The notes: generated from the sequence alone by a model not told the origin. Numbered from the stretch's first letter, positions 14,128 through 22,688 are shown. The stretch is DNA of 48,249 nucleotides from CAZPXF01 sp964590945 (GCA_964590945.1 CAZPXF010000003.1:1-48249), one strand, 5' to 3'. Numbers and translations are program-made.

Positions 14128-15426
14128 TTACTGTCTCTGCAATTGCTCCAGGGTCTCAAAGAAATCCGGATAGCTTACGTCCACACATTCGCTTCTGTGC
14201 ATCGTGCTCTCGCCTTCGGCCGCAAGGGCGCCGATGGCGAACGCCATGGCGATGCGGTGGTCGAGGAAGCTCTCAAGCGCAGCGCCGTGAATGGCCGAAC
14301 CGCCGTTTATGATCATTCCGTCATCGGTCGGAGTGACAGCGCCGCCCATGGCCTTGAGGTTGTGGGTGACTGTGTCGATCCGGTTGGTCTCCTTGACCTT
14401 CAGCTCTGCGGCGTCTCTAATGACGGTTGTTCCCTCGGCAAATGCTGCGAGTACGGCGATCATTGGAAGCTCGTCGATCAGTGTCGGGATGATCGGACCG
14501 CTGACCGTGGTTCCGTGGAGCGCGCTTGTCCTCACAAGGATATCTGCAACAGGTTCGCCGCTGACTGTCCTTTCATTTACATATGTAATATCGCCTCCCA
14601 TGTCTTTGACAACATCCAGAATTCCGGCGCGCGTCGGGTTGATTCCAACATTTTTAACCAGTATCTCGGAGTCCGGGACGATGAGTCCGGCAGCAATAAA
14701 ATATGCAGCGGAGGAGATGTCCCCCGGAACGGTGATCTTCTGGCCGAAAAGCTCTTTGCATGGCTGGATGATGGCGGTGGAAGCGGTGGAATCCGGGTCG
14801 TTTTCTGCGCGGATATCCGCTCCGAAGCCTGACAGCATAAGCTCTGTGTGGTTGCGGGAAAGAACCGGTTCGGTAACCCTTGTCTCGCCCTCTGCATAAA
14901 GTCCGGCAAGCAGGGCGCAGGACTTCACCTGGGCGGACGCTACTTTGGAATGGTAATGGATCCCATGGAGGCTTCCAGGTGATATATGAAGAGGCGCACA
15001 GTCGTTGCCGTTCACACTTTCGATGTTACCGCCCATCTGGCGGAGCGGATCCATGATACGCTTCATCGGGCGGGAATTGAGTGAGTCATCGCCGGAAAGC
15101 CATGTATCAAAATTCTGTCCGCAGAGAATTCCGGAGATGAGCCGCGTCGTTGTACCGCTGTTTCCGACGTCCAGCCAGCGCGGGGATGCAGAAAGTCCGC
15201 GCAGTCCCTTGCCGTGGATGACGATTTTTTCCGGCGTATTTTCAATATGGATTCCCATATTGCGGAAGCAATCGATCGTGGACAGGCAGTCCGCGCCTTG
15301 CAGGAATCCCTCGATCTCAGTGATCCCTTTTGAGATGGAGCCGAACATAACGGAGCGGTGGGAGATGGATTTGTCCCCCGGAACAGTAACTTCTCCTTTT
15401 AATTGAGTGACGGGTCTGATTAACAT
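14128..15426 (-). CDS. aroA: AroA: 3-phosphoshikimate 1-carboxyvinyltransferase (EPSP synthase)
   Basis: 432 residues, full length for the family. Key motifs: GDKSISHRSVMFGS near residue 18 (phosphoshikimate binding), GNSGTTTRLISG near 88-99 (PEP loop), and a C-terminal HRIAMAFAIGAL (about residues 396-407). It catalyses the sixth step of the shikimate pathway, making EPSP from PEP and shikimate-3-phosphate in the cytosol. It follows tyrA by 19 bases and is probably co-transcribed from the promoter at 16585-16613. Confidence 0.95.
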   Translation of the reverse strand: MLIRPVTQLKGEVTVPGDKSISHRSVMFGSISKGITEIEGFLQGADCLSTIDCFRNMGIHIENTPEKIVIHGKGLRGLSASPRWLDVGNSGTTTRLISGILCGQNFDTWLSGDDSLNSRPMKRIMDPLRQMGGNIESVNGNDCAPLHISPGSLHGIHYHSKVASAQVKSCALLAGLYAEGETRVTEPVLSRNHTELMLSGFGADIRAENDPDSTASTAIIQPCKELFGQKITVPGDISSAAYFIAAGLIVPDSEILVKNVGINPTRAGILDVVKDMGGDITYVNERTVSGEPVADILVRTSALHGTTVSGPIIPTLIDELPMIAVLAAFAEGTTVIRDAAELKVKETNRIDTVTHNLKAMGGAVTPTDDGMIINGGSAIHGAALESFLDHRIAMAFAIGALAAEGESTMHRSECVDVSYPDFFETLEQLQRQ

Positions 15427-15445
15427 GTGATTACCTCATTTCTTT

Positions 15446-16546
15446 TTATTTGATATATACAGTATAATGAAATCTTTTTAATAATTCTGCGGCGATGTCT
15501 GTGGACGGCTCGTCGTAGAATTCTACCTTCAGGACGCCTTCTTCAAATTCCCGGTTATGGATGATACCGATATTTTTCAGGTTGATCTGGTTTGTCGCAA
15601 GGATTGTCGCGATCGTTGCAATCCCTCCGGCTTCATCGATGATATCACAGTACAGGGAATGATCCTTCTTGATCGGCCCTGCGGAAAGATCTGTGATGGA
15701 GTCGCGGTAATTCCGGGAACTGGAGAAAAACCGGTACAACTCCTCGCCGTCAGAGTTCGCGATCTCATCCCGCGCTCTTTCAAGGATCGTAATAAAATGA
15801 TCCAGAAGGTATGTAATGGAGGAGCCGTTTTGCAGACAGATGTTCTCCCACATCGTCGGGTCAGAGGACGCAATGCGCGTCATGTCCTTGAATCCTCCGG
15901 CAGCCAGCCTTTTCATCAGCTCATCCTCGGAATCATTTTCCCGGACAAATTCCACAAGACTGCTTGCAAGGATCTGCGGGAGATGGCTGATGGCTCCGGT
16001 TGCATAATCGTGACGGCGATAGTCAAGAACAAGCGGAAGCCCCTTCAGGGTGGAAATAAATTCGGTGAAGTGCGTAAGCTTATCAGGAGGAGTCTCCTCT
16101 GTCGGCGTCAGGATATAATAAGCATTTTCCAGAAGGCTTTCCTTGGAATAAGCATAGCCGGAACGCTCGGAACCGGTCATCGGATGTCCTCCGATAAAAC
16201 AACGGTTCAGGCCAAGCGCCGCAGCTTTCTCATGGATGGAAGTCTTGACACTTCCTACGTCCGTGAGGATGCAATCCTCGTTCAGATATGGGCGGATCTC
16301 CTCCAGCAGCCCATCATTTTGAATGACCGGAGCGCAGAGGAAAATACAGGCGCATTCGGAAAATGCCGCTCCGATAGATTTGCACCCGATATCTATAATA
16401 TTTTCCTGCGAAGCCTGCAAAAGAACGCTGTTATTCGGATCAAACGCAACGATCTCGTATTCCGGAAAATATTTTTTAATGGCTTTTGCGATTGACCCGC
16501 CGATCAGTCCCAGGCCAACGAAACCGATTTTTGTTGTTGAGTTCAA
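15446..16546 (-). CDS. tyrA: TyrA: prephenate dehydrogenase with C-terminal ACT domain
   Basis: 366 residues. The N-terminus GFVGLGLIGGSIAKAIK is the NAD-binding Rossmann loop, and GGHPMTGSERSGY lies in the prephenate-binding region. The last ~75 residues (EAGGIATIATILATNQINLK) form an ACT domain, which in such enzymes gives tyrosine feedback control. It converts prephenate to 4-hydroxyphenylpyruvate for tyrosine. It is the promoter-proximal gene of a tyrA-aroA transcript. A palindromic operator lies inside its promoter. Confidence 0.95.
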   Translation of the reverse strand: MNSTTKIGFVGLGLIGGSIAKAIKKYFPEYEIVAFDPNNSVLLQASQENIIDIGCKSIGAAFSECACIFLCAPVIQNDGLLEEIRPYLNEDCILTDVGSVKTSIHEKAAALGLNRCFIGGHPMTGSERSGYAYSKESLLENAYYILTPTEETPPDKLTHFTEFISTLKGLPLVLDYRRHDYATGAISHLPQILASSLVEFVRENDSEDELMKRLAAGGFKDMTRIASSDPTMWENICLQNGSSITYLLDHFITILERARDEIANSDGEELYRFFSSSRNYRDSITDLSAGPIKKDHSLYCDIIDEAGGIATIATILATNQINLKNIGIIHNREFEEGVLKVEFYDEPSTDIAAELLKRFHYTVYIK

Positions 16547-16584
16547 TTTCTAAACCTCCGAAAGATTTGATATAGTCTTATGAT

Positions 16585-16613
16585 AGTTTAACACTTTAAA
16601 GTGAGAGCGTCAA
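16585..16613 (-). promoter_or_regulatory. tyrA-aroA promoter with internal palindromic operator
   Basis: On the minus strand: TTGACG (16608-16613), 17 bp, TAAACT (16585-16590). The perfect 12-bp palindrome CACTTTAAAGTG (16592-16603) occupies the spacer. Position between -35 and -10 is where a repressor would block polymerase. Which regulator binds is unknown. Confidence 0.6.
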
Positions 16614-16699
16614 GGGAGAAGTTCCGATTTCATTCCGCAAAATGCTCCCAGTGGATTACGAACCATCGCGAATTAAATACTGTATAATTCATGATTCTG

Positions 16700-16708
16700 T
16701 GCTATAAT
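16700..16708 (+). promoter_or_regulatory. Extended -10 promoter of map
   Basis: TGCTATAAT: a consensus TATAAT (16703-16708) with the TGn extension. No clear -35 is present at 17 bp, which is usual for extended -10 promoters. The start would be near 16715, 50 bases before the map ATG. Confidence 0.65.
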
Positions 16709-16765
16709 TAGATAGTATCAGCGATTGCAGGTCACTATAGAAAATAAAGGTGGAGGCAATAATCT

Positions 16766-17593
16766 ATGGATTATAAAACAAAACAGGACAGGATCATGAA
16801 GCGCCTTTTGGAATACCGCAGGAGAGGATGCCGGATTCCGGGGAGAAGGCTTCTGAAAAGTCCGGAGCAGATCGATGGGATCAGAGAGAGCGGCAAGGTG
16901 AATGTTGCGGTTCTCGATTATGTCTCGGAAAATATAAAGGCAGGCATTTCAACAGAAGAGATCGACCGTATGGTGTCTGAGAAGACCAGGGAGCTGGGAG
17001 GGATCCCGGCGCCGCTGCATTATCAGGGCTTCCCGAAGAGTGTCTGCACATCCCTCAACAATGAGATCTGCCATGGTATTCCGTCGAAGGATATTATTCT
17101 GACGGAGGGGGATATCATCAATGTAGATGTCTCCACTATATATAAAGGGTATTTTTCCGATTCCTCCCGCATGTATTGTATCGGCAGGACACATCCGGAG
17201 GCGGAGAAGCTGGTTCGTGTGACGAAGGAATGTGTGGAGCTTGGGATCAATGAGGTTCAGCCGTGGGGATTTCTTGGGGATGTCGGACAGGCGGTCAACG
17301 ATCATGCCAGAGCGAACGGGTATTCTGTAGTTGAGGATATCGGAGGACACGGAGTCGGACTTGCTTTCCATGAAGATCCATTTGTGAGTTTTGTGACAAA
17401 GCGCGGGACAGAGATGGTGCTTGCGCCGGGGATGGTATTTACGATCGAACCGATGGTCAATATGGGCGGCCCGGATTTCTTCATCGATGATGAGAACGGC
17501 TGGACGATCTATACGGACGACGACAGCTTGTCAGCCCAGTGGGAGGTCACGGTTGCGGTTACAGATACGGGGCATGAGATCCTTGCATGGTAG
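16766..17593 (+). CDS. map: Map: type I methionine aminopeptidase with N-terminal extension
   Basis: 275 residues. The catalytic pita-bread domain starts at about residue 30 (LKSPEQIDGIRESGKVN). The first 25 residues (MDYKTKQDRIMKRLLEYRRR) are a basic extension. Metal ligands and active-site residues are visible: NEICHGIP (His), INVDVSTIYKGYFSDSSRM (two Asp), GGHGVGLAFHEDP (His) and FTIEPM (Glu). The enzyme removes initiator Met co-translationally. ATG at 16766 follows GGTGGAGG. A partly duplicated copy of the last bases of the gene lies just downstream. Confidence 0.95.
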   Translation: MDYKTKQDRIMKRLLEYRRRGCRIPGRRLLKSPEQIDGIRESGKVNVAVLDYVSENIKAGISTEEIDRMVSEKTRELGGIPAPLHYQGFPKSVCTSLNNEICHGIPSKDIILTEGDIINVDVSTIYKGYFSDSSRMYCIGRTHPEAEKLVRVTKECVELGINEVQPWGFLGDVGQAVNDHARANGYSVVEDIGGHGVGLAFHEDPFVSFVTKRGTEMVLAPGMVFTIEPMVNMGGPDFFIDDENGWTIYTDDDSLSAQWEVTVAVTDTGHEILAW

Positions 17594-17634
17594 CAGGGCC
17601 GGGCACGAGATTCTTGTATGGCAGCAGAGTCCGG
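17571..17634 (+). repeat. Imperfect 31-bp tandem duplication of the map 3' end
   Basis: 17571-17602 covers the end of map and its TAG stop; 17602-17634 repeats it at roughly 85% identity over about 30 bases (GGCATGAGATCCTTGCATGG against GGCACGAGATTCTTGTATGG). In the second copy the stop is TGGCAG rather than TGGTAG. The differences show that it is old. Confidence 0.7.
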
Positions 17635-17676
17635 CGGGGCACATGCGGAGGAGAGACAGAGAAAGAAGGATTACAG

Positions 17677-18369
17677 ATGGAAAAGGTGCAATGTAAGATT
17701 GAACATCAGGCGATGATATTTGCCCTGATCGCCAGACATGCGATTGAGGAATGCGGCGGGGAAGCAGAGGCCGTGATCCAGGAGGGCATGATCCGGTACG
17801 GTGAGGAGCGGGGCGCCCGCATGGCTGCGAATGCGGCAGCCCATGGAGACGAACCCAATGTCATGACAAATCAGGCTTACGGAGAGTGGATCCCGGATTA
17901 TCCGGGGCAGATGGAATCCGGATGGCTTCGGACGGAGCCGACGCTGCGCACATATATCAGCAAGTGCGCATGGTGCGAGGCGTGGAAGAAATATGACATC
18001 CTCGAATACGGCAGGCTGTATTGTGTCAATGTGGATGCGGCTGTCTACCGGGGATTCCGAAGCGATCTTGTGTGTACGCCGGTTACAACGAGTATGAGCT
18101 TTGGCGGCGGACAGTGCGAGTTTGACTGGCAGTATCCGATCAGCGAAGAGGATGAGAAGCTTTTGAAGGAGAAGAAAGCGGCGCTCGGCACAAGCTGTGT
18201 GAAGGATTTCAATTTCCATACGGCACATATGCTGCATACAGTTGGAAATACCGTGAAAGAGAAGCTGGGGGAAGCCGGTGAGCAGGCTGTCGCACATGCG
18301 ATCCGGGATTATATAGAACTGTTTGGACAGGAATACTACGACGTGCTGGATGTTGACCAGAAATTTTAA
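17677..18369 (+). CDS. L-2-amino-thiazoline-4-carboxylate (ATC) hydrolase-like protein
   Basis: 230 residues from the ATG at 17677 after AGAAGGA; a longer frame opens upstream but has no ribosome-binding site and runs through the map duplication. It matches the ATC hydrolase family (PF14196): N-terminal helical part, a cysteine-containing core (YISKCAWCEAWKKY), SMSFGGGQCEFDW and DFNFHTAHMLH. Characterised relatives open the thiazoline ring of ATC in L-cysteine synthesis in Pseudomonas. Clostridial homologues are numerous and mostly uncharacterised, so true substrate is uncertain. It sits 13 bases before proC, likely in one operon. Confidence 0.7.
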   Translation: MEKVQCKIEHQAMIFALIARHAIEECGGEAEAVIQEGMIRYGEERGARMAANAAAHGDEPNVMTNQAYGEWIPDYPGQMESGWLRTEPTLRTYISKCAWCEAWKKYDILEYGRLYCVNVDAAVYRGFRSDLVCTPVTTSMSFGGGQCEFDWQYPISEEDEKLLKEKKAALGTSCVKDFNFHTAHMLHTVGNTVKEKLGEAGEQAVAHAIRDYIELFGQEYYDVLDVDQKF

Positions 18370-18381
18370 GGAGGGAGCGAG

Positions 18382-19179
18382 ATGATCGAGAAGAAATTTG
18401 GATTTATCGGCTGCGGAAATATGGGCGGCGCGATCCTTTACGGAGCGCTGGAGAGCGGCGTACTGAAAAAGGAGAATGTGTATGTACACGATATTGCGGA
18501 AGGTGCGATGAAAAAGGCAGAAGGCTGGGGAGTCAACCTTGCATCCGGCAACGAAGAGGTTTTTGAAAAGAGCGACATCGTGCTCCTTGCAGTTAAGCCG
18601 CAGCAGGCGGAGGAGGCGACCGCGCAGATCGGGAAGGCAGCGGACGGAAAGGCGATGTTCTCGATCCTTGCAGGCGTCACGGTGGAGCGCCTGAAAAATA
18701 TGATAGACGGCGATGTGCGTATCCTGCGTATCAATCCGAATACGCCCGCTATGGTATTTGAGAGTGCGAGCGGACTTGTCTCCGACAATGACCTCACCGG
18801 GGAGGAGAGGCAGATCGCAGAGGAGCTTTTCCAGGCGATCGGCGTTGTCGAGTGGGTTCCGGAGAAGCTCATCGACGCCGTATGCGGTCTCAGCGGAGGC
18901 GGCCCGGCCTATGTGGCTATGTTCATCGAGGCGCTTGCGGACGGCGGAGTAAAGAATGGACTTCCAAGGCAGACAGCCTGTCATCTTGCGGCGCAGACGT
19001 GCCTCGGGACGGCGAAGATGATCCTGGAAAAAGGGATTCATCCGGGAGAACTCAAGGATATGGTAACGTCGCCGGGCGGAACAACGATCGAGGGATGCGA
19101 ACGCCTGGAAAAGGGCGGAATGCGTTATGCGGTGATCGATTGTATCAATGCCGCCACGGAGAAATCAAAAGTATTGTAA
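18382..19179 (+). CDS. proC: ProC: pyrroline-5-carboxylate reductase
   Basis: 265 residues, ATG at 18382 after GGAGGGAG. N-terminal Rossmann loop GFIGCGNMGGAIL, then LAVKPQQ, RINPNTPAMV and the C-terminal signature DMVTSPGGTTIEG. It reduces 1-pyrroline-5-carboxylate to proline with NAD(P)H in the cytosol. Residue order and length are typical. It follows the ATC-hydrolase homologue closely and precedes the DUF2804 gene by 61 bases. Confidence 0.95.
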   Translation: MIEKKFGFIGCGNMGGAILYGALESGVLKKENVYVHDIAEGAMKKAEGWGVNLASGNEEVFEKSDIVLLAVKPQQAEEATAQIGKAADGKAMFSILAGVTVERLKNMIDGDVRILRINPNTPAMVFESASGLVSDNDLTGEERQIAEELFQAIGVVEWVPEKLIDAVCGLSGGGPAYVAMFIEALADGGVKNGLPRQTACHLAAQTCLGTAKMILEKGIHPGELKDMVTSPGGTTIEGCERLEKGGMRYAVIDCINAATEKSKVL

Positions 19180-19240
19180 GTACTGCAAAGTATGACAGGC
19201 TGCAGGATCAGCTGTATTATGATTATGGGGAGCTTTGCTT

Positions 19241-20263
19241 ATGAGAAACCATGAAATAACGGTCAGACGGCCTCTTTTAAATTCAAAGGGAAGGCTTGCG
19301 GAGCCGGGATGGTCGCGTACATTTTTACAGACATATGAGAGAAAAAGAATAGCGGCGAAAGCTGTCCGCATCAAAGAGTGGGACTATTACCTTGTGATGG
19401 GGAAGGACTTTGGAGCTGCATTTACTATATCGGATAACGGCTATGTCGGGCTGGAATCCATTTCATTTCTGGATTTTCGGAAACCTTTTGAACATACAAA
19501 GACAGTTCTGACGCCGCTGCCGATGGGGAAGCTGCATATGCCGGAGAGCCCGCTCGAAGGGAGCTGCTTTTATAATGATAAGAAATTATTTATGCAGTTT
19601 CAGAACCTTCCGGGTGAGAGAAGGATCCATTGTCATTTTCAGAAGTTTTATGAGAAAAAGCCGTTTAAGTGCGAGATCGTTCTGAGAAAGACGGATATGG
19701 ACAGCATGAACATTGCGATCCCCTGGGAGAGAAATAAAAAAGCCTTTTATTATAACCACAAATGCAACTGCATGAGAGCGGAGGGTTATATGGAATTCAA
19801 CGGGCGCCGGTATGAGTTCGATCCGGAGACGGATTTTGCAACACTGGACTGGGGGCGCGGAGTCTGGACCTATGACAACAGTTGGTTCTGGGGGAACGGG
19901 AATGGCGTCGTAGACGGGAAATTATTTGGATTTAATATTGGATACGGATTCGGAGATAACAGCGCCGCTACCGAAAATATTTTATATTACGACGGCGTCG
20001 GACATAAGCTGGACGATGTCTTTTTTGAGATTCCGGAGGACTCATTTACAGATCCCTGGAAATTCACATCCAGCGACGGCCGGTTTGAGATGGACTTTAT
20101 GCCGGTCATGGATCGGAAAGCGAAGATTTCAGCGGGGGTGATCGCCACGGATCAGCATCAGGTTTTCGGAAGGATGAGCGGCAAGGCCGTGCTGGATGAC
20201 GGGACGGTTCTGGAACTGAAAGATTTCCTGTGCTTTGCGGAGTATGTGCATAACCGATACTGA
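19241..20263 (+). CDS. DUF2804 protein, function unknown
   Basis: 340 residues from the ATG at 19241, with GGGGAG upstream; a TTG two codons earlier is possible. The protein is rich in aromatic and Gly residues with a repeated W/G pattern: ATLDWGRGVWTYDNSWFWGN (about residues 200-220) is its most distinctive part, followed by FGFNIGYGFGDNS. This matches DUF2804, a conserved family of beta-rich proteins of unknown function that resembles the AttH/lipocalin-like hydrolases. No signal peptide or transmembrane helix is visible. A promoter for the next gene follows its stop. Confidence 0.75.
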   Translation: MRNHEITVRRPLLNSKGRLAEPGWSRTFLQTYERKRIAAKAVRIKEWDYYLVMGKDFGAAFTISDNGYVGLESISFLDFRKPFEHTKTVLTPLPMGKLHMPESPLEGSCFYNDKKLFMQFQNLPGERRIHCHFQKFYEKKPFKCEIVLRKTDMDSMNIAIPWERNKKAFYYNHKCNCMRAEGYMEFNGRRYEFDPETDFATLDWGRGVWTYDNSWFWGNGNGVVDGKLFGFNIGYGFGDNSAATENILYYDGVGHKLDDVFFEIPEDSFTDPWKFTSSDGRFEMDFMPVMDRKAKISAGVIATDQHQVFGRMSGKAVLDDGTVLELKDFLCFAEYVHNRY

Positions 20264-20293
20264 TAAAGGGTATTTACAAAGGAAACAAAAGTG

Positions 20294-20322
20294 TTGTAAA
20301 TATCTTTGATATTTAGTACAAT
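20294..20322 (+). promoter_or_regulatory. Promoter of the EF-G-2-type gene, inside an inverted repeat
   Basis: TTGTAA (20294-20299), 17 bp, TACAAT (20317-20322). The -35 is part of TTGTAAATA (20294-20302), which is the inverted repeat of TATTTACAA at 20271-20279 with a 14-base gap. This suggests an operator, or part of an upstream terminator. Confidence 0.65.
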
Positions 20323-20359
20323 ATACACATAAGATTTTTGGCAAGGAGGCTAAAACAGG

Positions 20360-22438
20360 ATGAAAGTTTATAGAACCGATGAAATCAGAAACGTGGTGCT
20401 CTTAGGACACGGCGGAAGTGGAAAGACAAGCCTTGTGGAGGCGATGGCGTTTGTATCCGGAGCTATCAGCAGAATGGGAAAGATTTCCGATCACAACACA
20501 CTCTGTGATTTTGATAAAGAGGAGCAGAAACGTGAATTTTCAATCAGCACAGCTTTATATCCGATCGAATGGGAGAAGGCTAAGATCAATATCCTTGACA
20601 CACCGGGATATTTCGATTTTGTAGGAGAGGTTGAGGAAGCGGTCGGCGCAGCAGATGCAGCAGTTATCGTTGTCTCCGGTAAGGCAGGAGTAGAGGTTGG
20701 AACGGAGAAAGCATGGGATCTGTGCGAGAAGTACAATCTTCCGAGAATGATCTTTGTAACAGATATGGATGTGGATGACGCCAGCTTCCGTGAGGTCGTT
20801 GAGACATTGACCGAGAAGTATGGGAAGAAGATCGCTCCGCTTGTAATGCCGATCCGCGAGAATGAGCAGCTTGTAGGATATGTGAACGTCGTTAAGGGAC
20901 TCGGAAGAAAGTTCACGACAGTCGGAGAGAGAGAAGACTGCGAGATTCCGGGATATTGTATGGCGAACTACAATCAGTTCCATGAGACTCTGATGGAATC
21001 GGTTGCGGAGACGAGCGAGGATTTCATGGATCGCTATTTTGCCGGCGAAGAGTTCTCCACGGAGGAAGTCCGTGCAGCGCTCCGTATCAGCGTGGGCGAG
21101 GGCGATATTGTTCCGGTAGCTATGGGCTCCAACATCACGGCACACGGCGTGCGCCATCTGCTTTCCGACATCGTAAGATATTTCCCGAGTCCGGCGGACC
21201 GCCAGTGCGCAGGTATCAGCCGCAGGACGAATGAGATCTTTGAAGCGAATTATGATTTCTCCAAAGCGAAATCCGCATATGTATTTAAGACGATGGTCGA
21301 TCCGTTCATTGGGAAATACTCCTATGTTAAAGTGAAATCCGGCGTTCTCAAGGGAGAGGATGTGCTTTTCAATTCCACGTCAGAGACAGAGGAGAAGCTT
21401 GGCAAGCTGTATATCATGTATGCGAATAAACCGGTAGAGGTAAGCGAGCTTCATGCAGGGGATATCGGCGCGATCGCCAAGCTTTCCAACACAAAGACAG
21501 GCGATACTCTGTCGCCGAAGTCGAATCCGATCGAATATGCGAAGACGGAGATTTCCACGCCATATACATATATGCGCTATCATGCTAAGAATAAGGGCGA
21601 GGAGGACAAGGTTTCCCAGGCGCTTGCCAGGATGTCGGCGGAAGATGTGACGATGAAGAACGTTATCGACAGCGAGAACCGTCAGAGCCTTCTGTACGGC
21701 ATGGGCGACCAGCATCTGGATATTATCGTCAGCAAGCTGGCGTCGCGCTATAAGGTTGAGGTTGAGCTTGAGACGCCGAAGGTTGCATTCCGCGAGACAC
21801 TCAGAAAGAACTCCGATGTAGAGTTCAAATATAAAAAGCAGTCCGGCGGACATGGTCAGTATGGCCACGTTAAGATGAGATTCTCCGCGTCCGGTGATCT
21901 TGAGACGCCTTATGTTTTTGAAGAAGAAGTTGTCGGCGGAGCAGTTCCGAAGAATTACTTCCCGGCTGTTGAAAAGGGTATTCAGGATTCTGTTGTGAAG
22001 GGGCCTTTGGCCGGATATCCTGTGGTTGGCGTGAAAGCGGTTCTCTATGACGGATCCTATCATCCGGTAGATTCCTCCGAAATGGCGTTCAAGACAGCAA
22101 CAATTCAGGCGTTTAAGAAGGGCTTCATGGAGGCCTCGCCGGTTCTCCTTGAGCCGATCGCTTCCCTGAAGGTTACGATTCCGGACGATTATACAGGCGA
22201 TGTTATGGGTGATCTGAACAAGCGCCGCGGCCGTGTGCTCGGTATGCACCATGCAAGGACGGGCTGGACAGTGATCGAGGCGGATATCCCGATGACCGGA
22301 TTGTTCGGATATTGTACGGTTCTCCGCTCCATGACAGGCGGACGCGGCGACTATGCATATGAGTTCGCGCGTTATGAGCAGGCGCCGTCGGATGTTCAGG
22401 AGAAGGAGATCGCAGCAAGGGCAGCGAAGGAAGATTAG
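20360..22438 (+). CDS. EF-G-2-type elongation factor G paralogue with altered G3 and G4 motifs
   Basis: 692 residues with EF-G domain order: GTPase (about 1-280), then domains II to V. P-loop GHGGSGKTS (16-24). The G3 motif is DTPGYFDF, Tyr instead of the usual catalytic His of DTPGH. The G4 motif is VTDMD instead of NKMD. C-terminal domains are complete (GGHGQYGHVKM, GDVMGDLNKRRGRVLGM). The H-to-Y change is shared with the EF-G-2 subfamily, whose role in translation is unclear; the G4 change (N/K to T/D) is less usual. It is a stand-alone gene with its own promoter, not in the str operon. It may act in ribosome recycling or stress translation, or as a nucleotide sensor. Confidence 0.85.
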   Translation: MKVYRTDEIRNVVLLGHGGSGKTSLVEAMAFVSGAISRMGKISDHNTLCDFDKEEQKREFSISTALYPIEWEKAKINILDTPGYFDFVGEVEEAVGAADAAVIVVSGKAGVEVGTEKAWDLCEKYNLPRMIFVTDMDVDDASFREVVETLTEKYGKKIAPLVMPIRENEQLVGYVNVVKGLGRKFTTVGEREDCEIPGYCMANYNQFHETLMESVAETSEDFMDRYFAGEEFSTEEVRAALRISVGEGDIVPVAMGSNITAHGVRHLLSDIVRYFPSPADRQCAGISRRTNEIFEANYDFSKAKSAYVFKTMVDPFIGKYSYVKVKSGVLKGEDVLFNSTSETEEKLGKLYIMYANKPVEVSELHAGDIGAIAKLSNTKTGDTLSPKSNPIEYAKTEISTPYTYMRYHAKNKGEEDKVSQALARMSAEDVTMKNVIDSENRQSLLYGMGDQHLDIIVSKLASRYKVEVELETPKVAFRETLRKNSDVEFKYKKQSGGHGQYGHVKMRFSASGDLETPYVFEEEVVGGAVPKNYFPAVEKGIQDSVVKGPLAGYPVVGVKAVLYDGSYHPVDSSEMAFKTATIQAFKKGFMEASPVLLEPIASLKVTIPDDYTGDVMGDLNKRRGRVLGMHHARTGWTVIEADIPMTGLFGYCTVLRSMTGGRGDYAYEFARYEQAPSDVQEKEIAARAAKED

Positions 22439-22502
22439 TAAAGGTTCGTCCCGGCTGTTCGGGAAATACTGTTATAATAGAATAAATTACAAAAGATAAA
22501 GG

Positions 22503-22529
22503 CCGGGCTCCGGAAGGGAGTCCGGTTTT
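22503..22529 (+). terminator. First terminator after the EF-G-2 gene
   Basis: CCGGGCTCC (22503-22511) with GGAGTCCGG (22517-22525), a 5-base loop and TTTT. One mismatch in a 9-bp stem. An extended -10 (TGTTATAAT, ending 22478) lies just upstream of it. Confidence 0.7.
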
Positions 22530-22551
22530 GTGCGTTGCGGGCATATGATGC

Positions 22552-22586
22552 GAAGGGGTTGTCAGGAGACAGCCTCTTCTTTTTTT
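22552..22586 (+). terminator. Second terminator, directly before the mraZ promoter
   Basis: GAAGGGGTTGTC (22552-22563), AGGA loop, GACAGCCTCTTC (22568-22579) and seven T residues. The stem has two G-T wobbles. It insulates the dcw cluster from upstream transcription. Confidence 0.85.
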
Positions 22587-22606
22587 GACTGTTGCCGAAA
22601 AAAAGG

Positions 22607-22635
22607 TTGATAAACTCCCCAAAGTGCTGTATGAT
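22607..22635 (+). promoter_or_regulatory. Sigma-A promoter of the dcw cluster (mraZ)
   Basis: TTGATA (22607-22612), 17 bp, TATGAT (22630-22635). The start site is predicted near 22642, at the first MraZ box. Confidence 0.8.
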
Positions 22636-22641
22636 AAGTTC

Positions 22642-22688
22642 AAGTGGTAGAAAGTGGTTGATTCAACCATGAAAGTGGTGAATTGTGG
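22642..22688 (+). promoter_or_regulatory. MraZ operator: GTGG direct repeats
   Basis: Four GTGG cores lie at 22644, 22654, 22675 and 22685, three of them as AAGTGGT. The spacing is 10, 21, 10 bp. MraZ is known to repress its own operon by binding such direct repeats (AAAGTG boxes spaced about 10 bp). Their position just downstream of the -10 fits autorepression. Confidence 0.75.

Noticed and set aside
17587..17676. N-terminal extension of the ATC hydrolase-like protein
   Set aside because: It runs through the map duplication, is Arg/Gly-rich without similarity to the family, and the ribosome-binding site belongs to the ATG at 17677.
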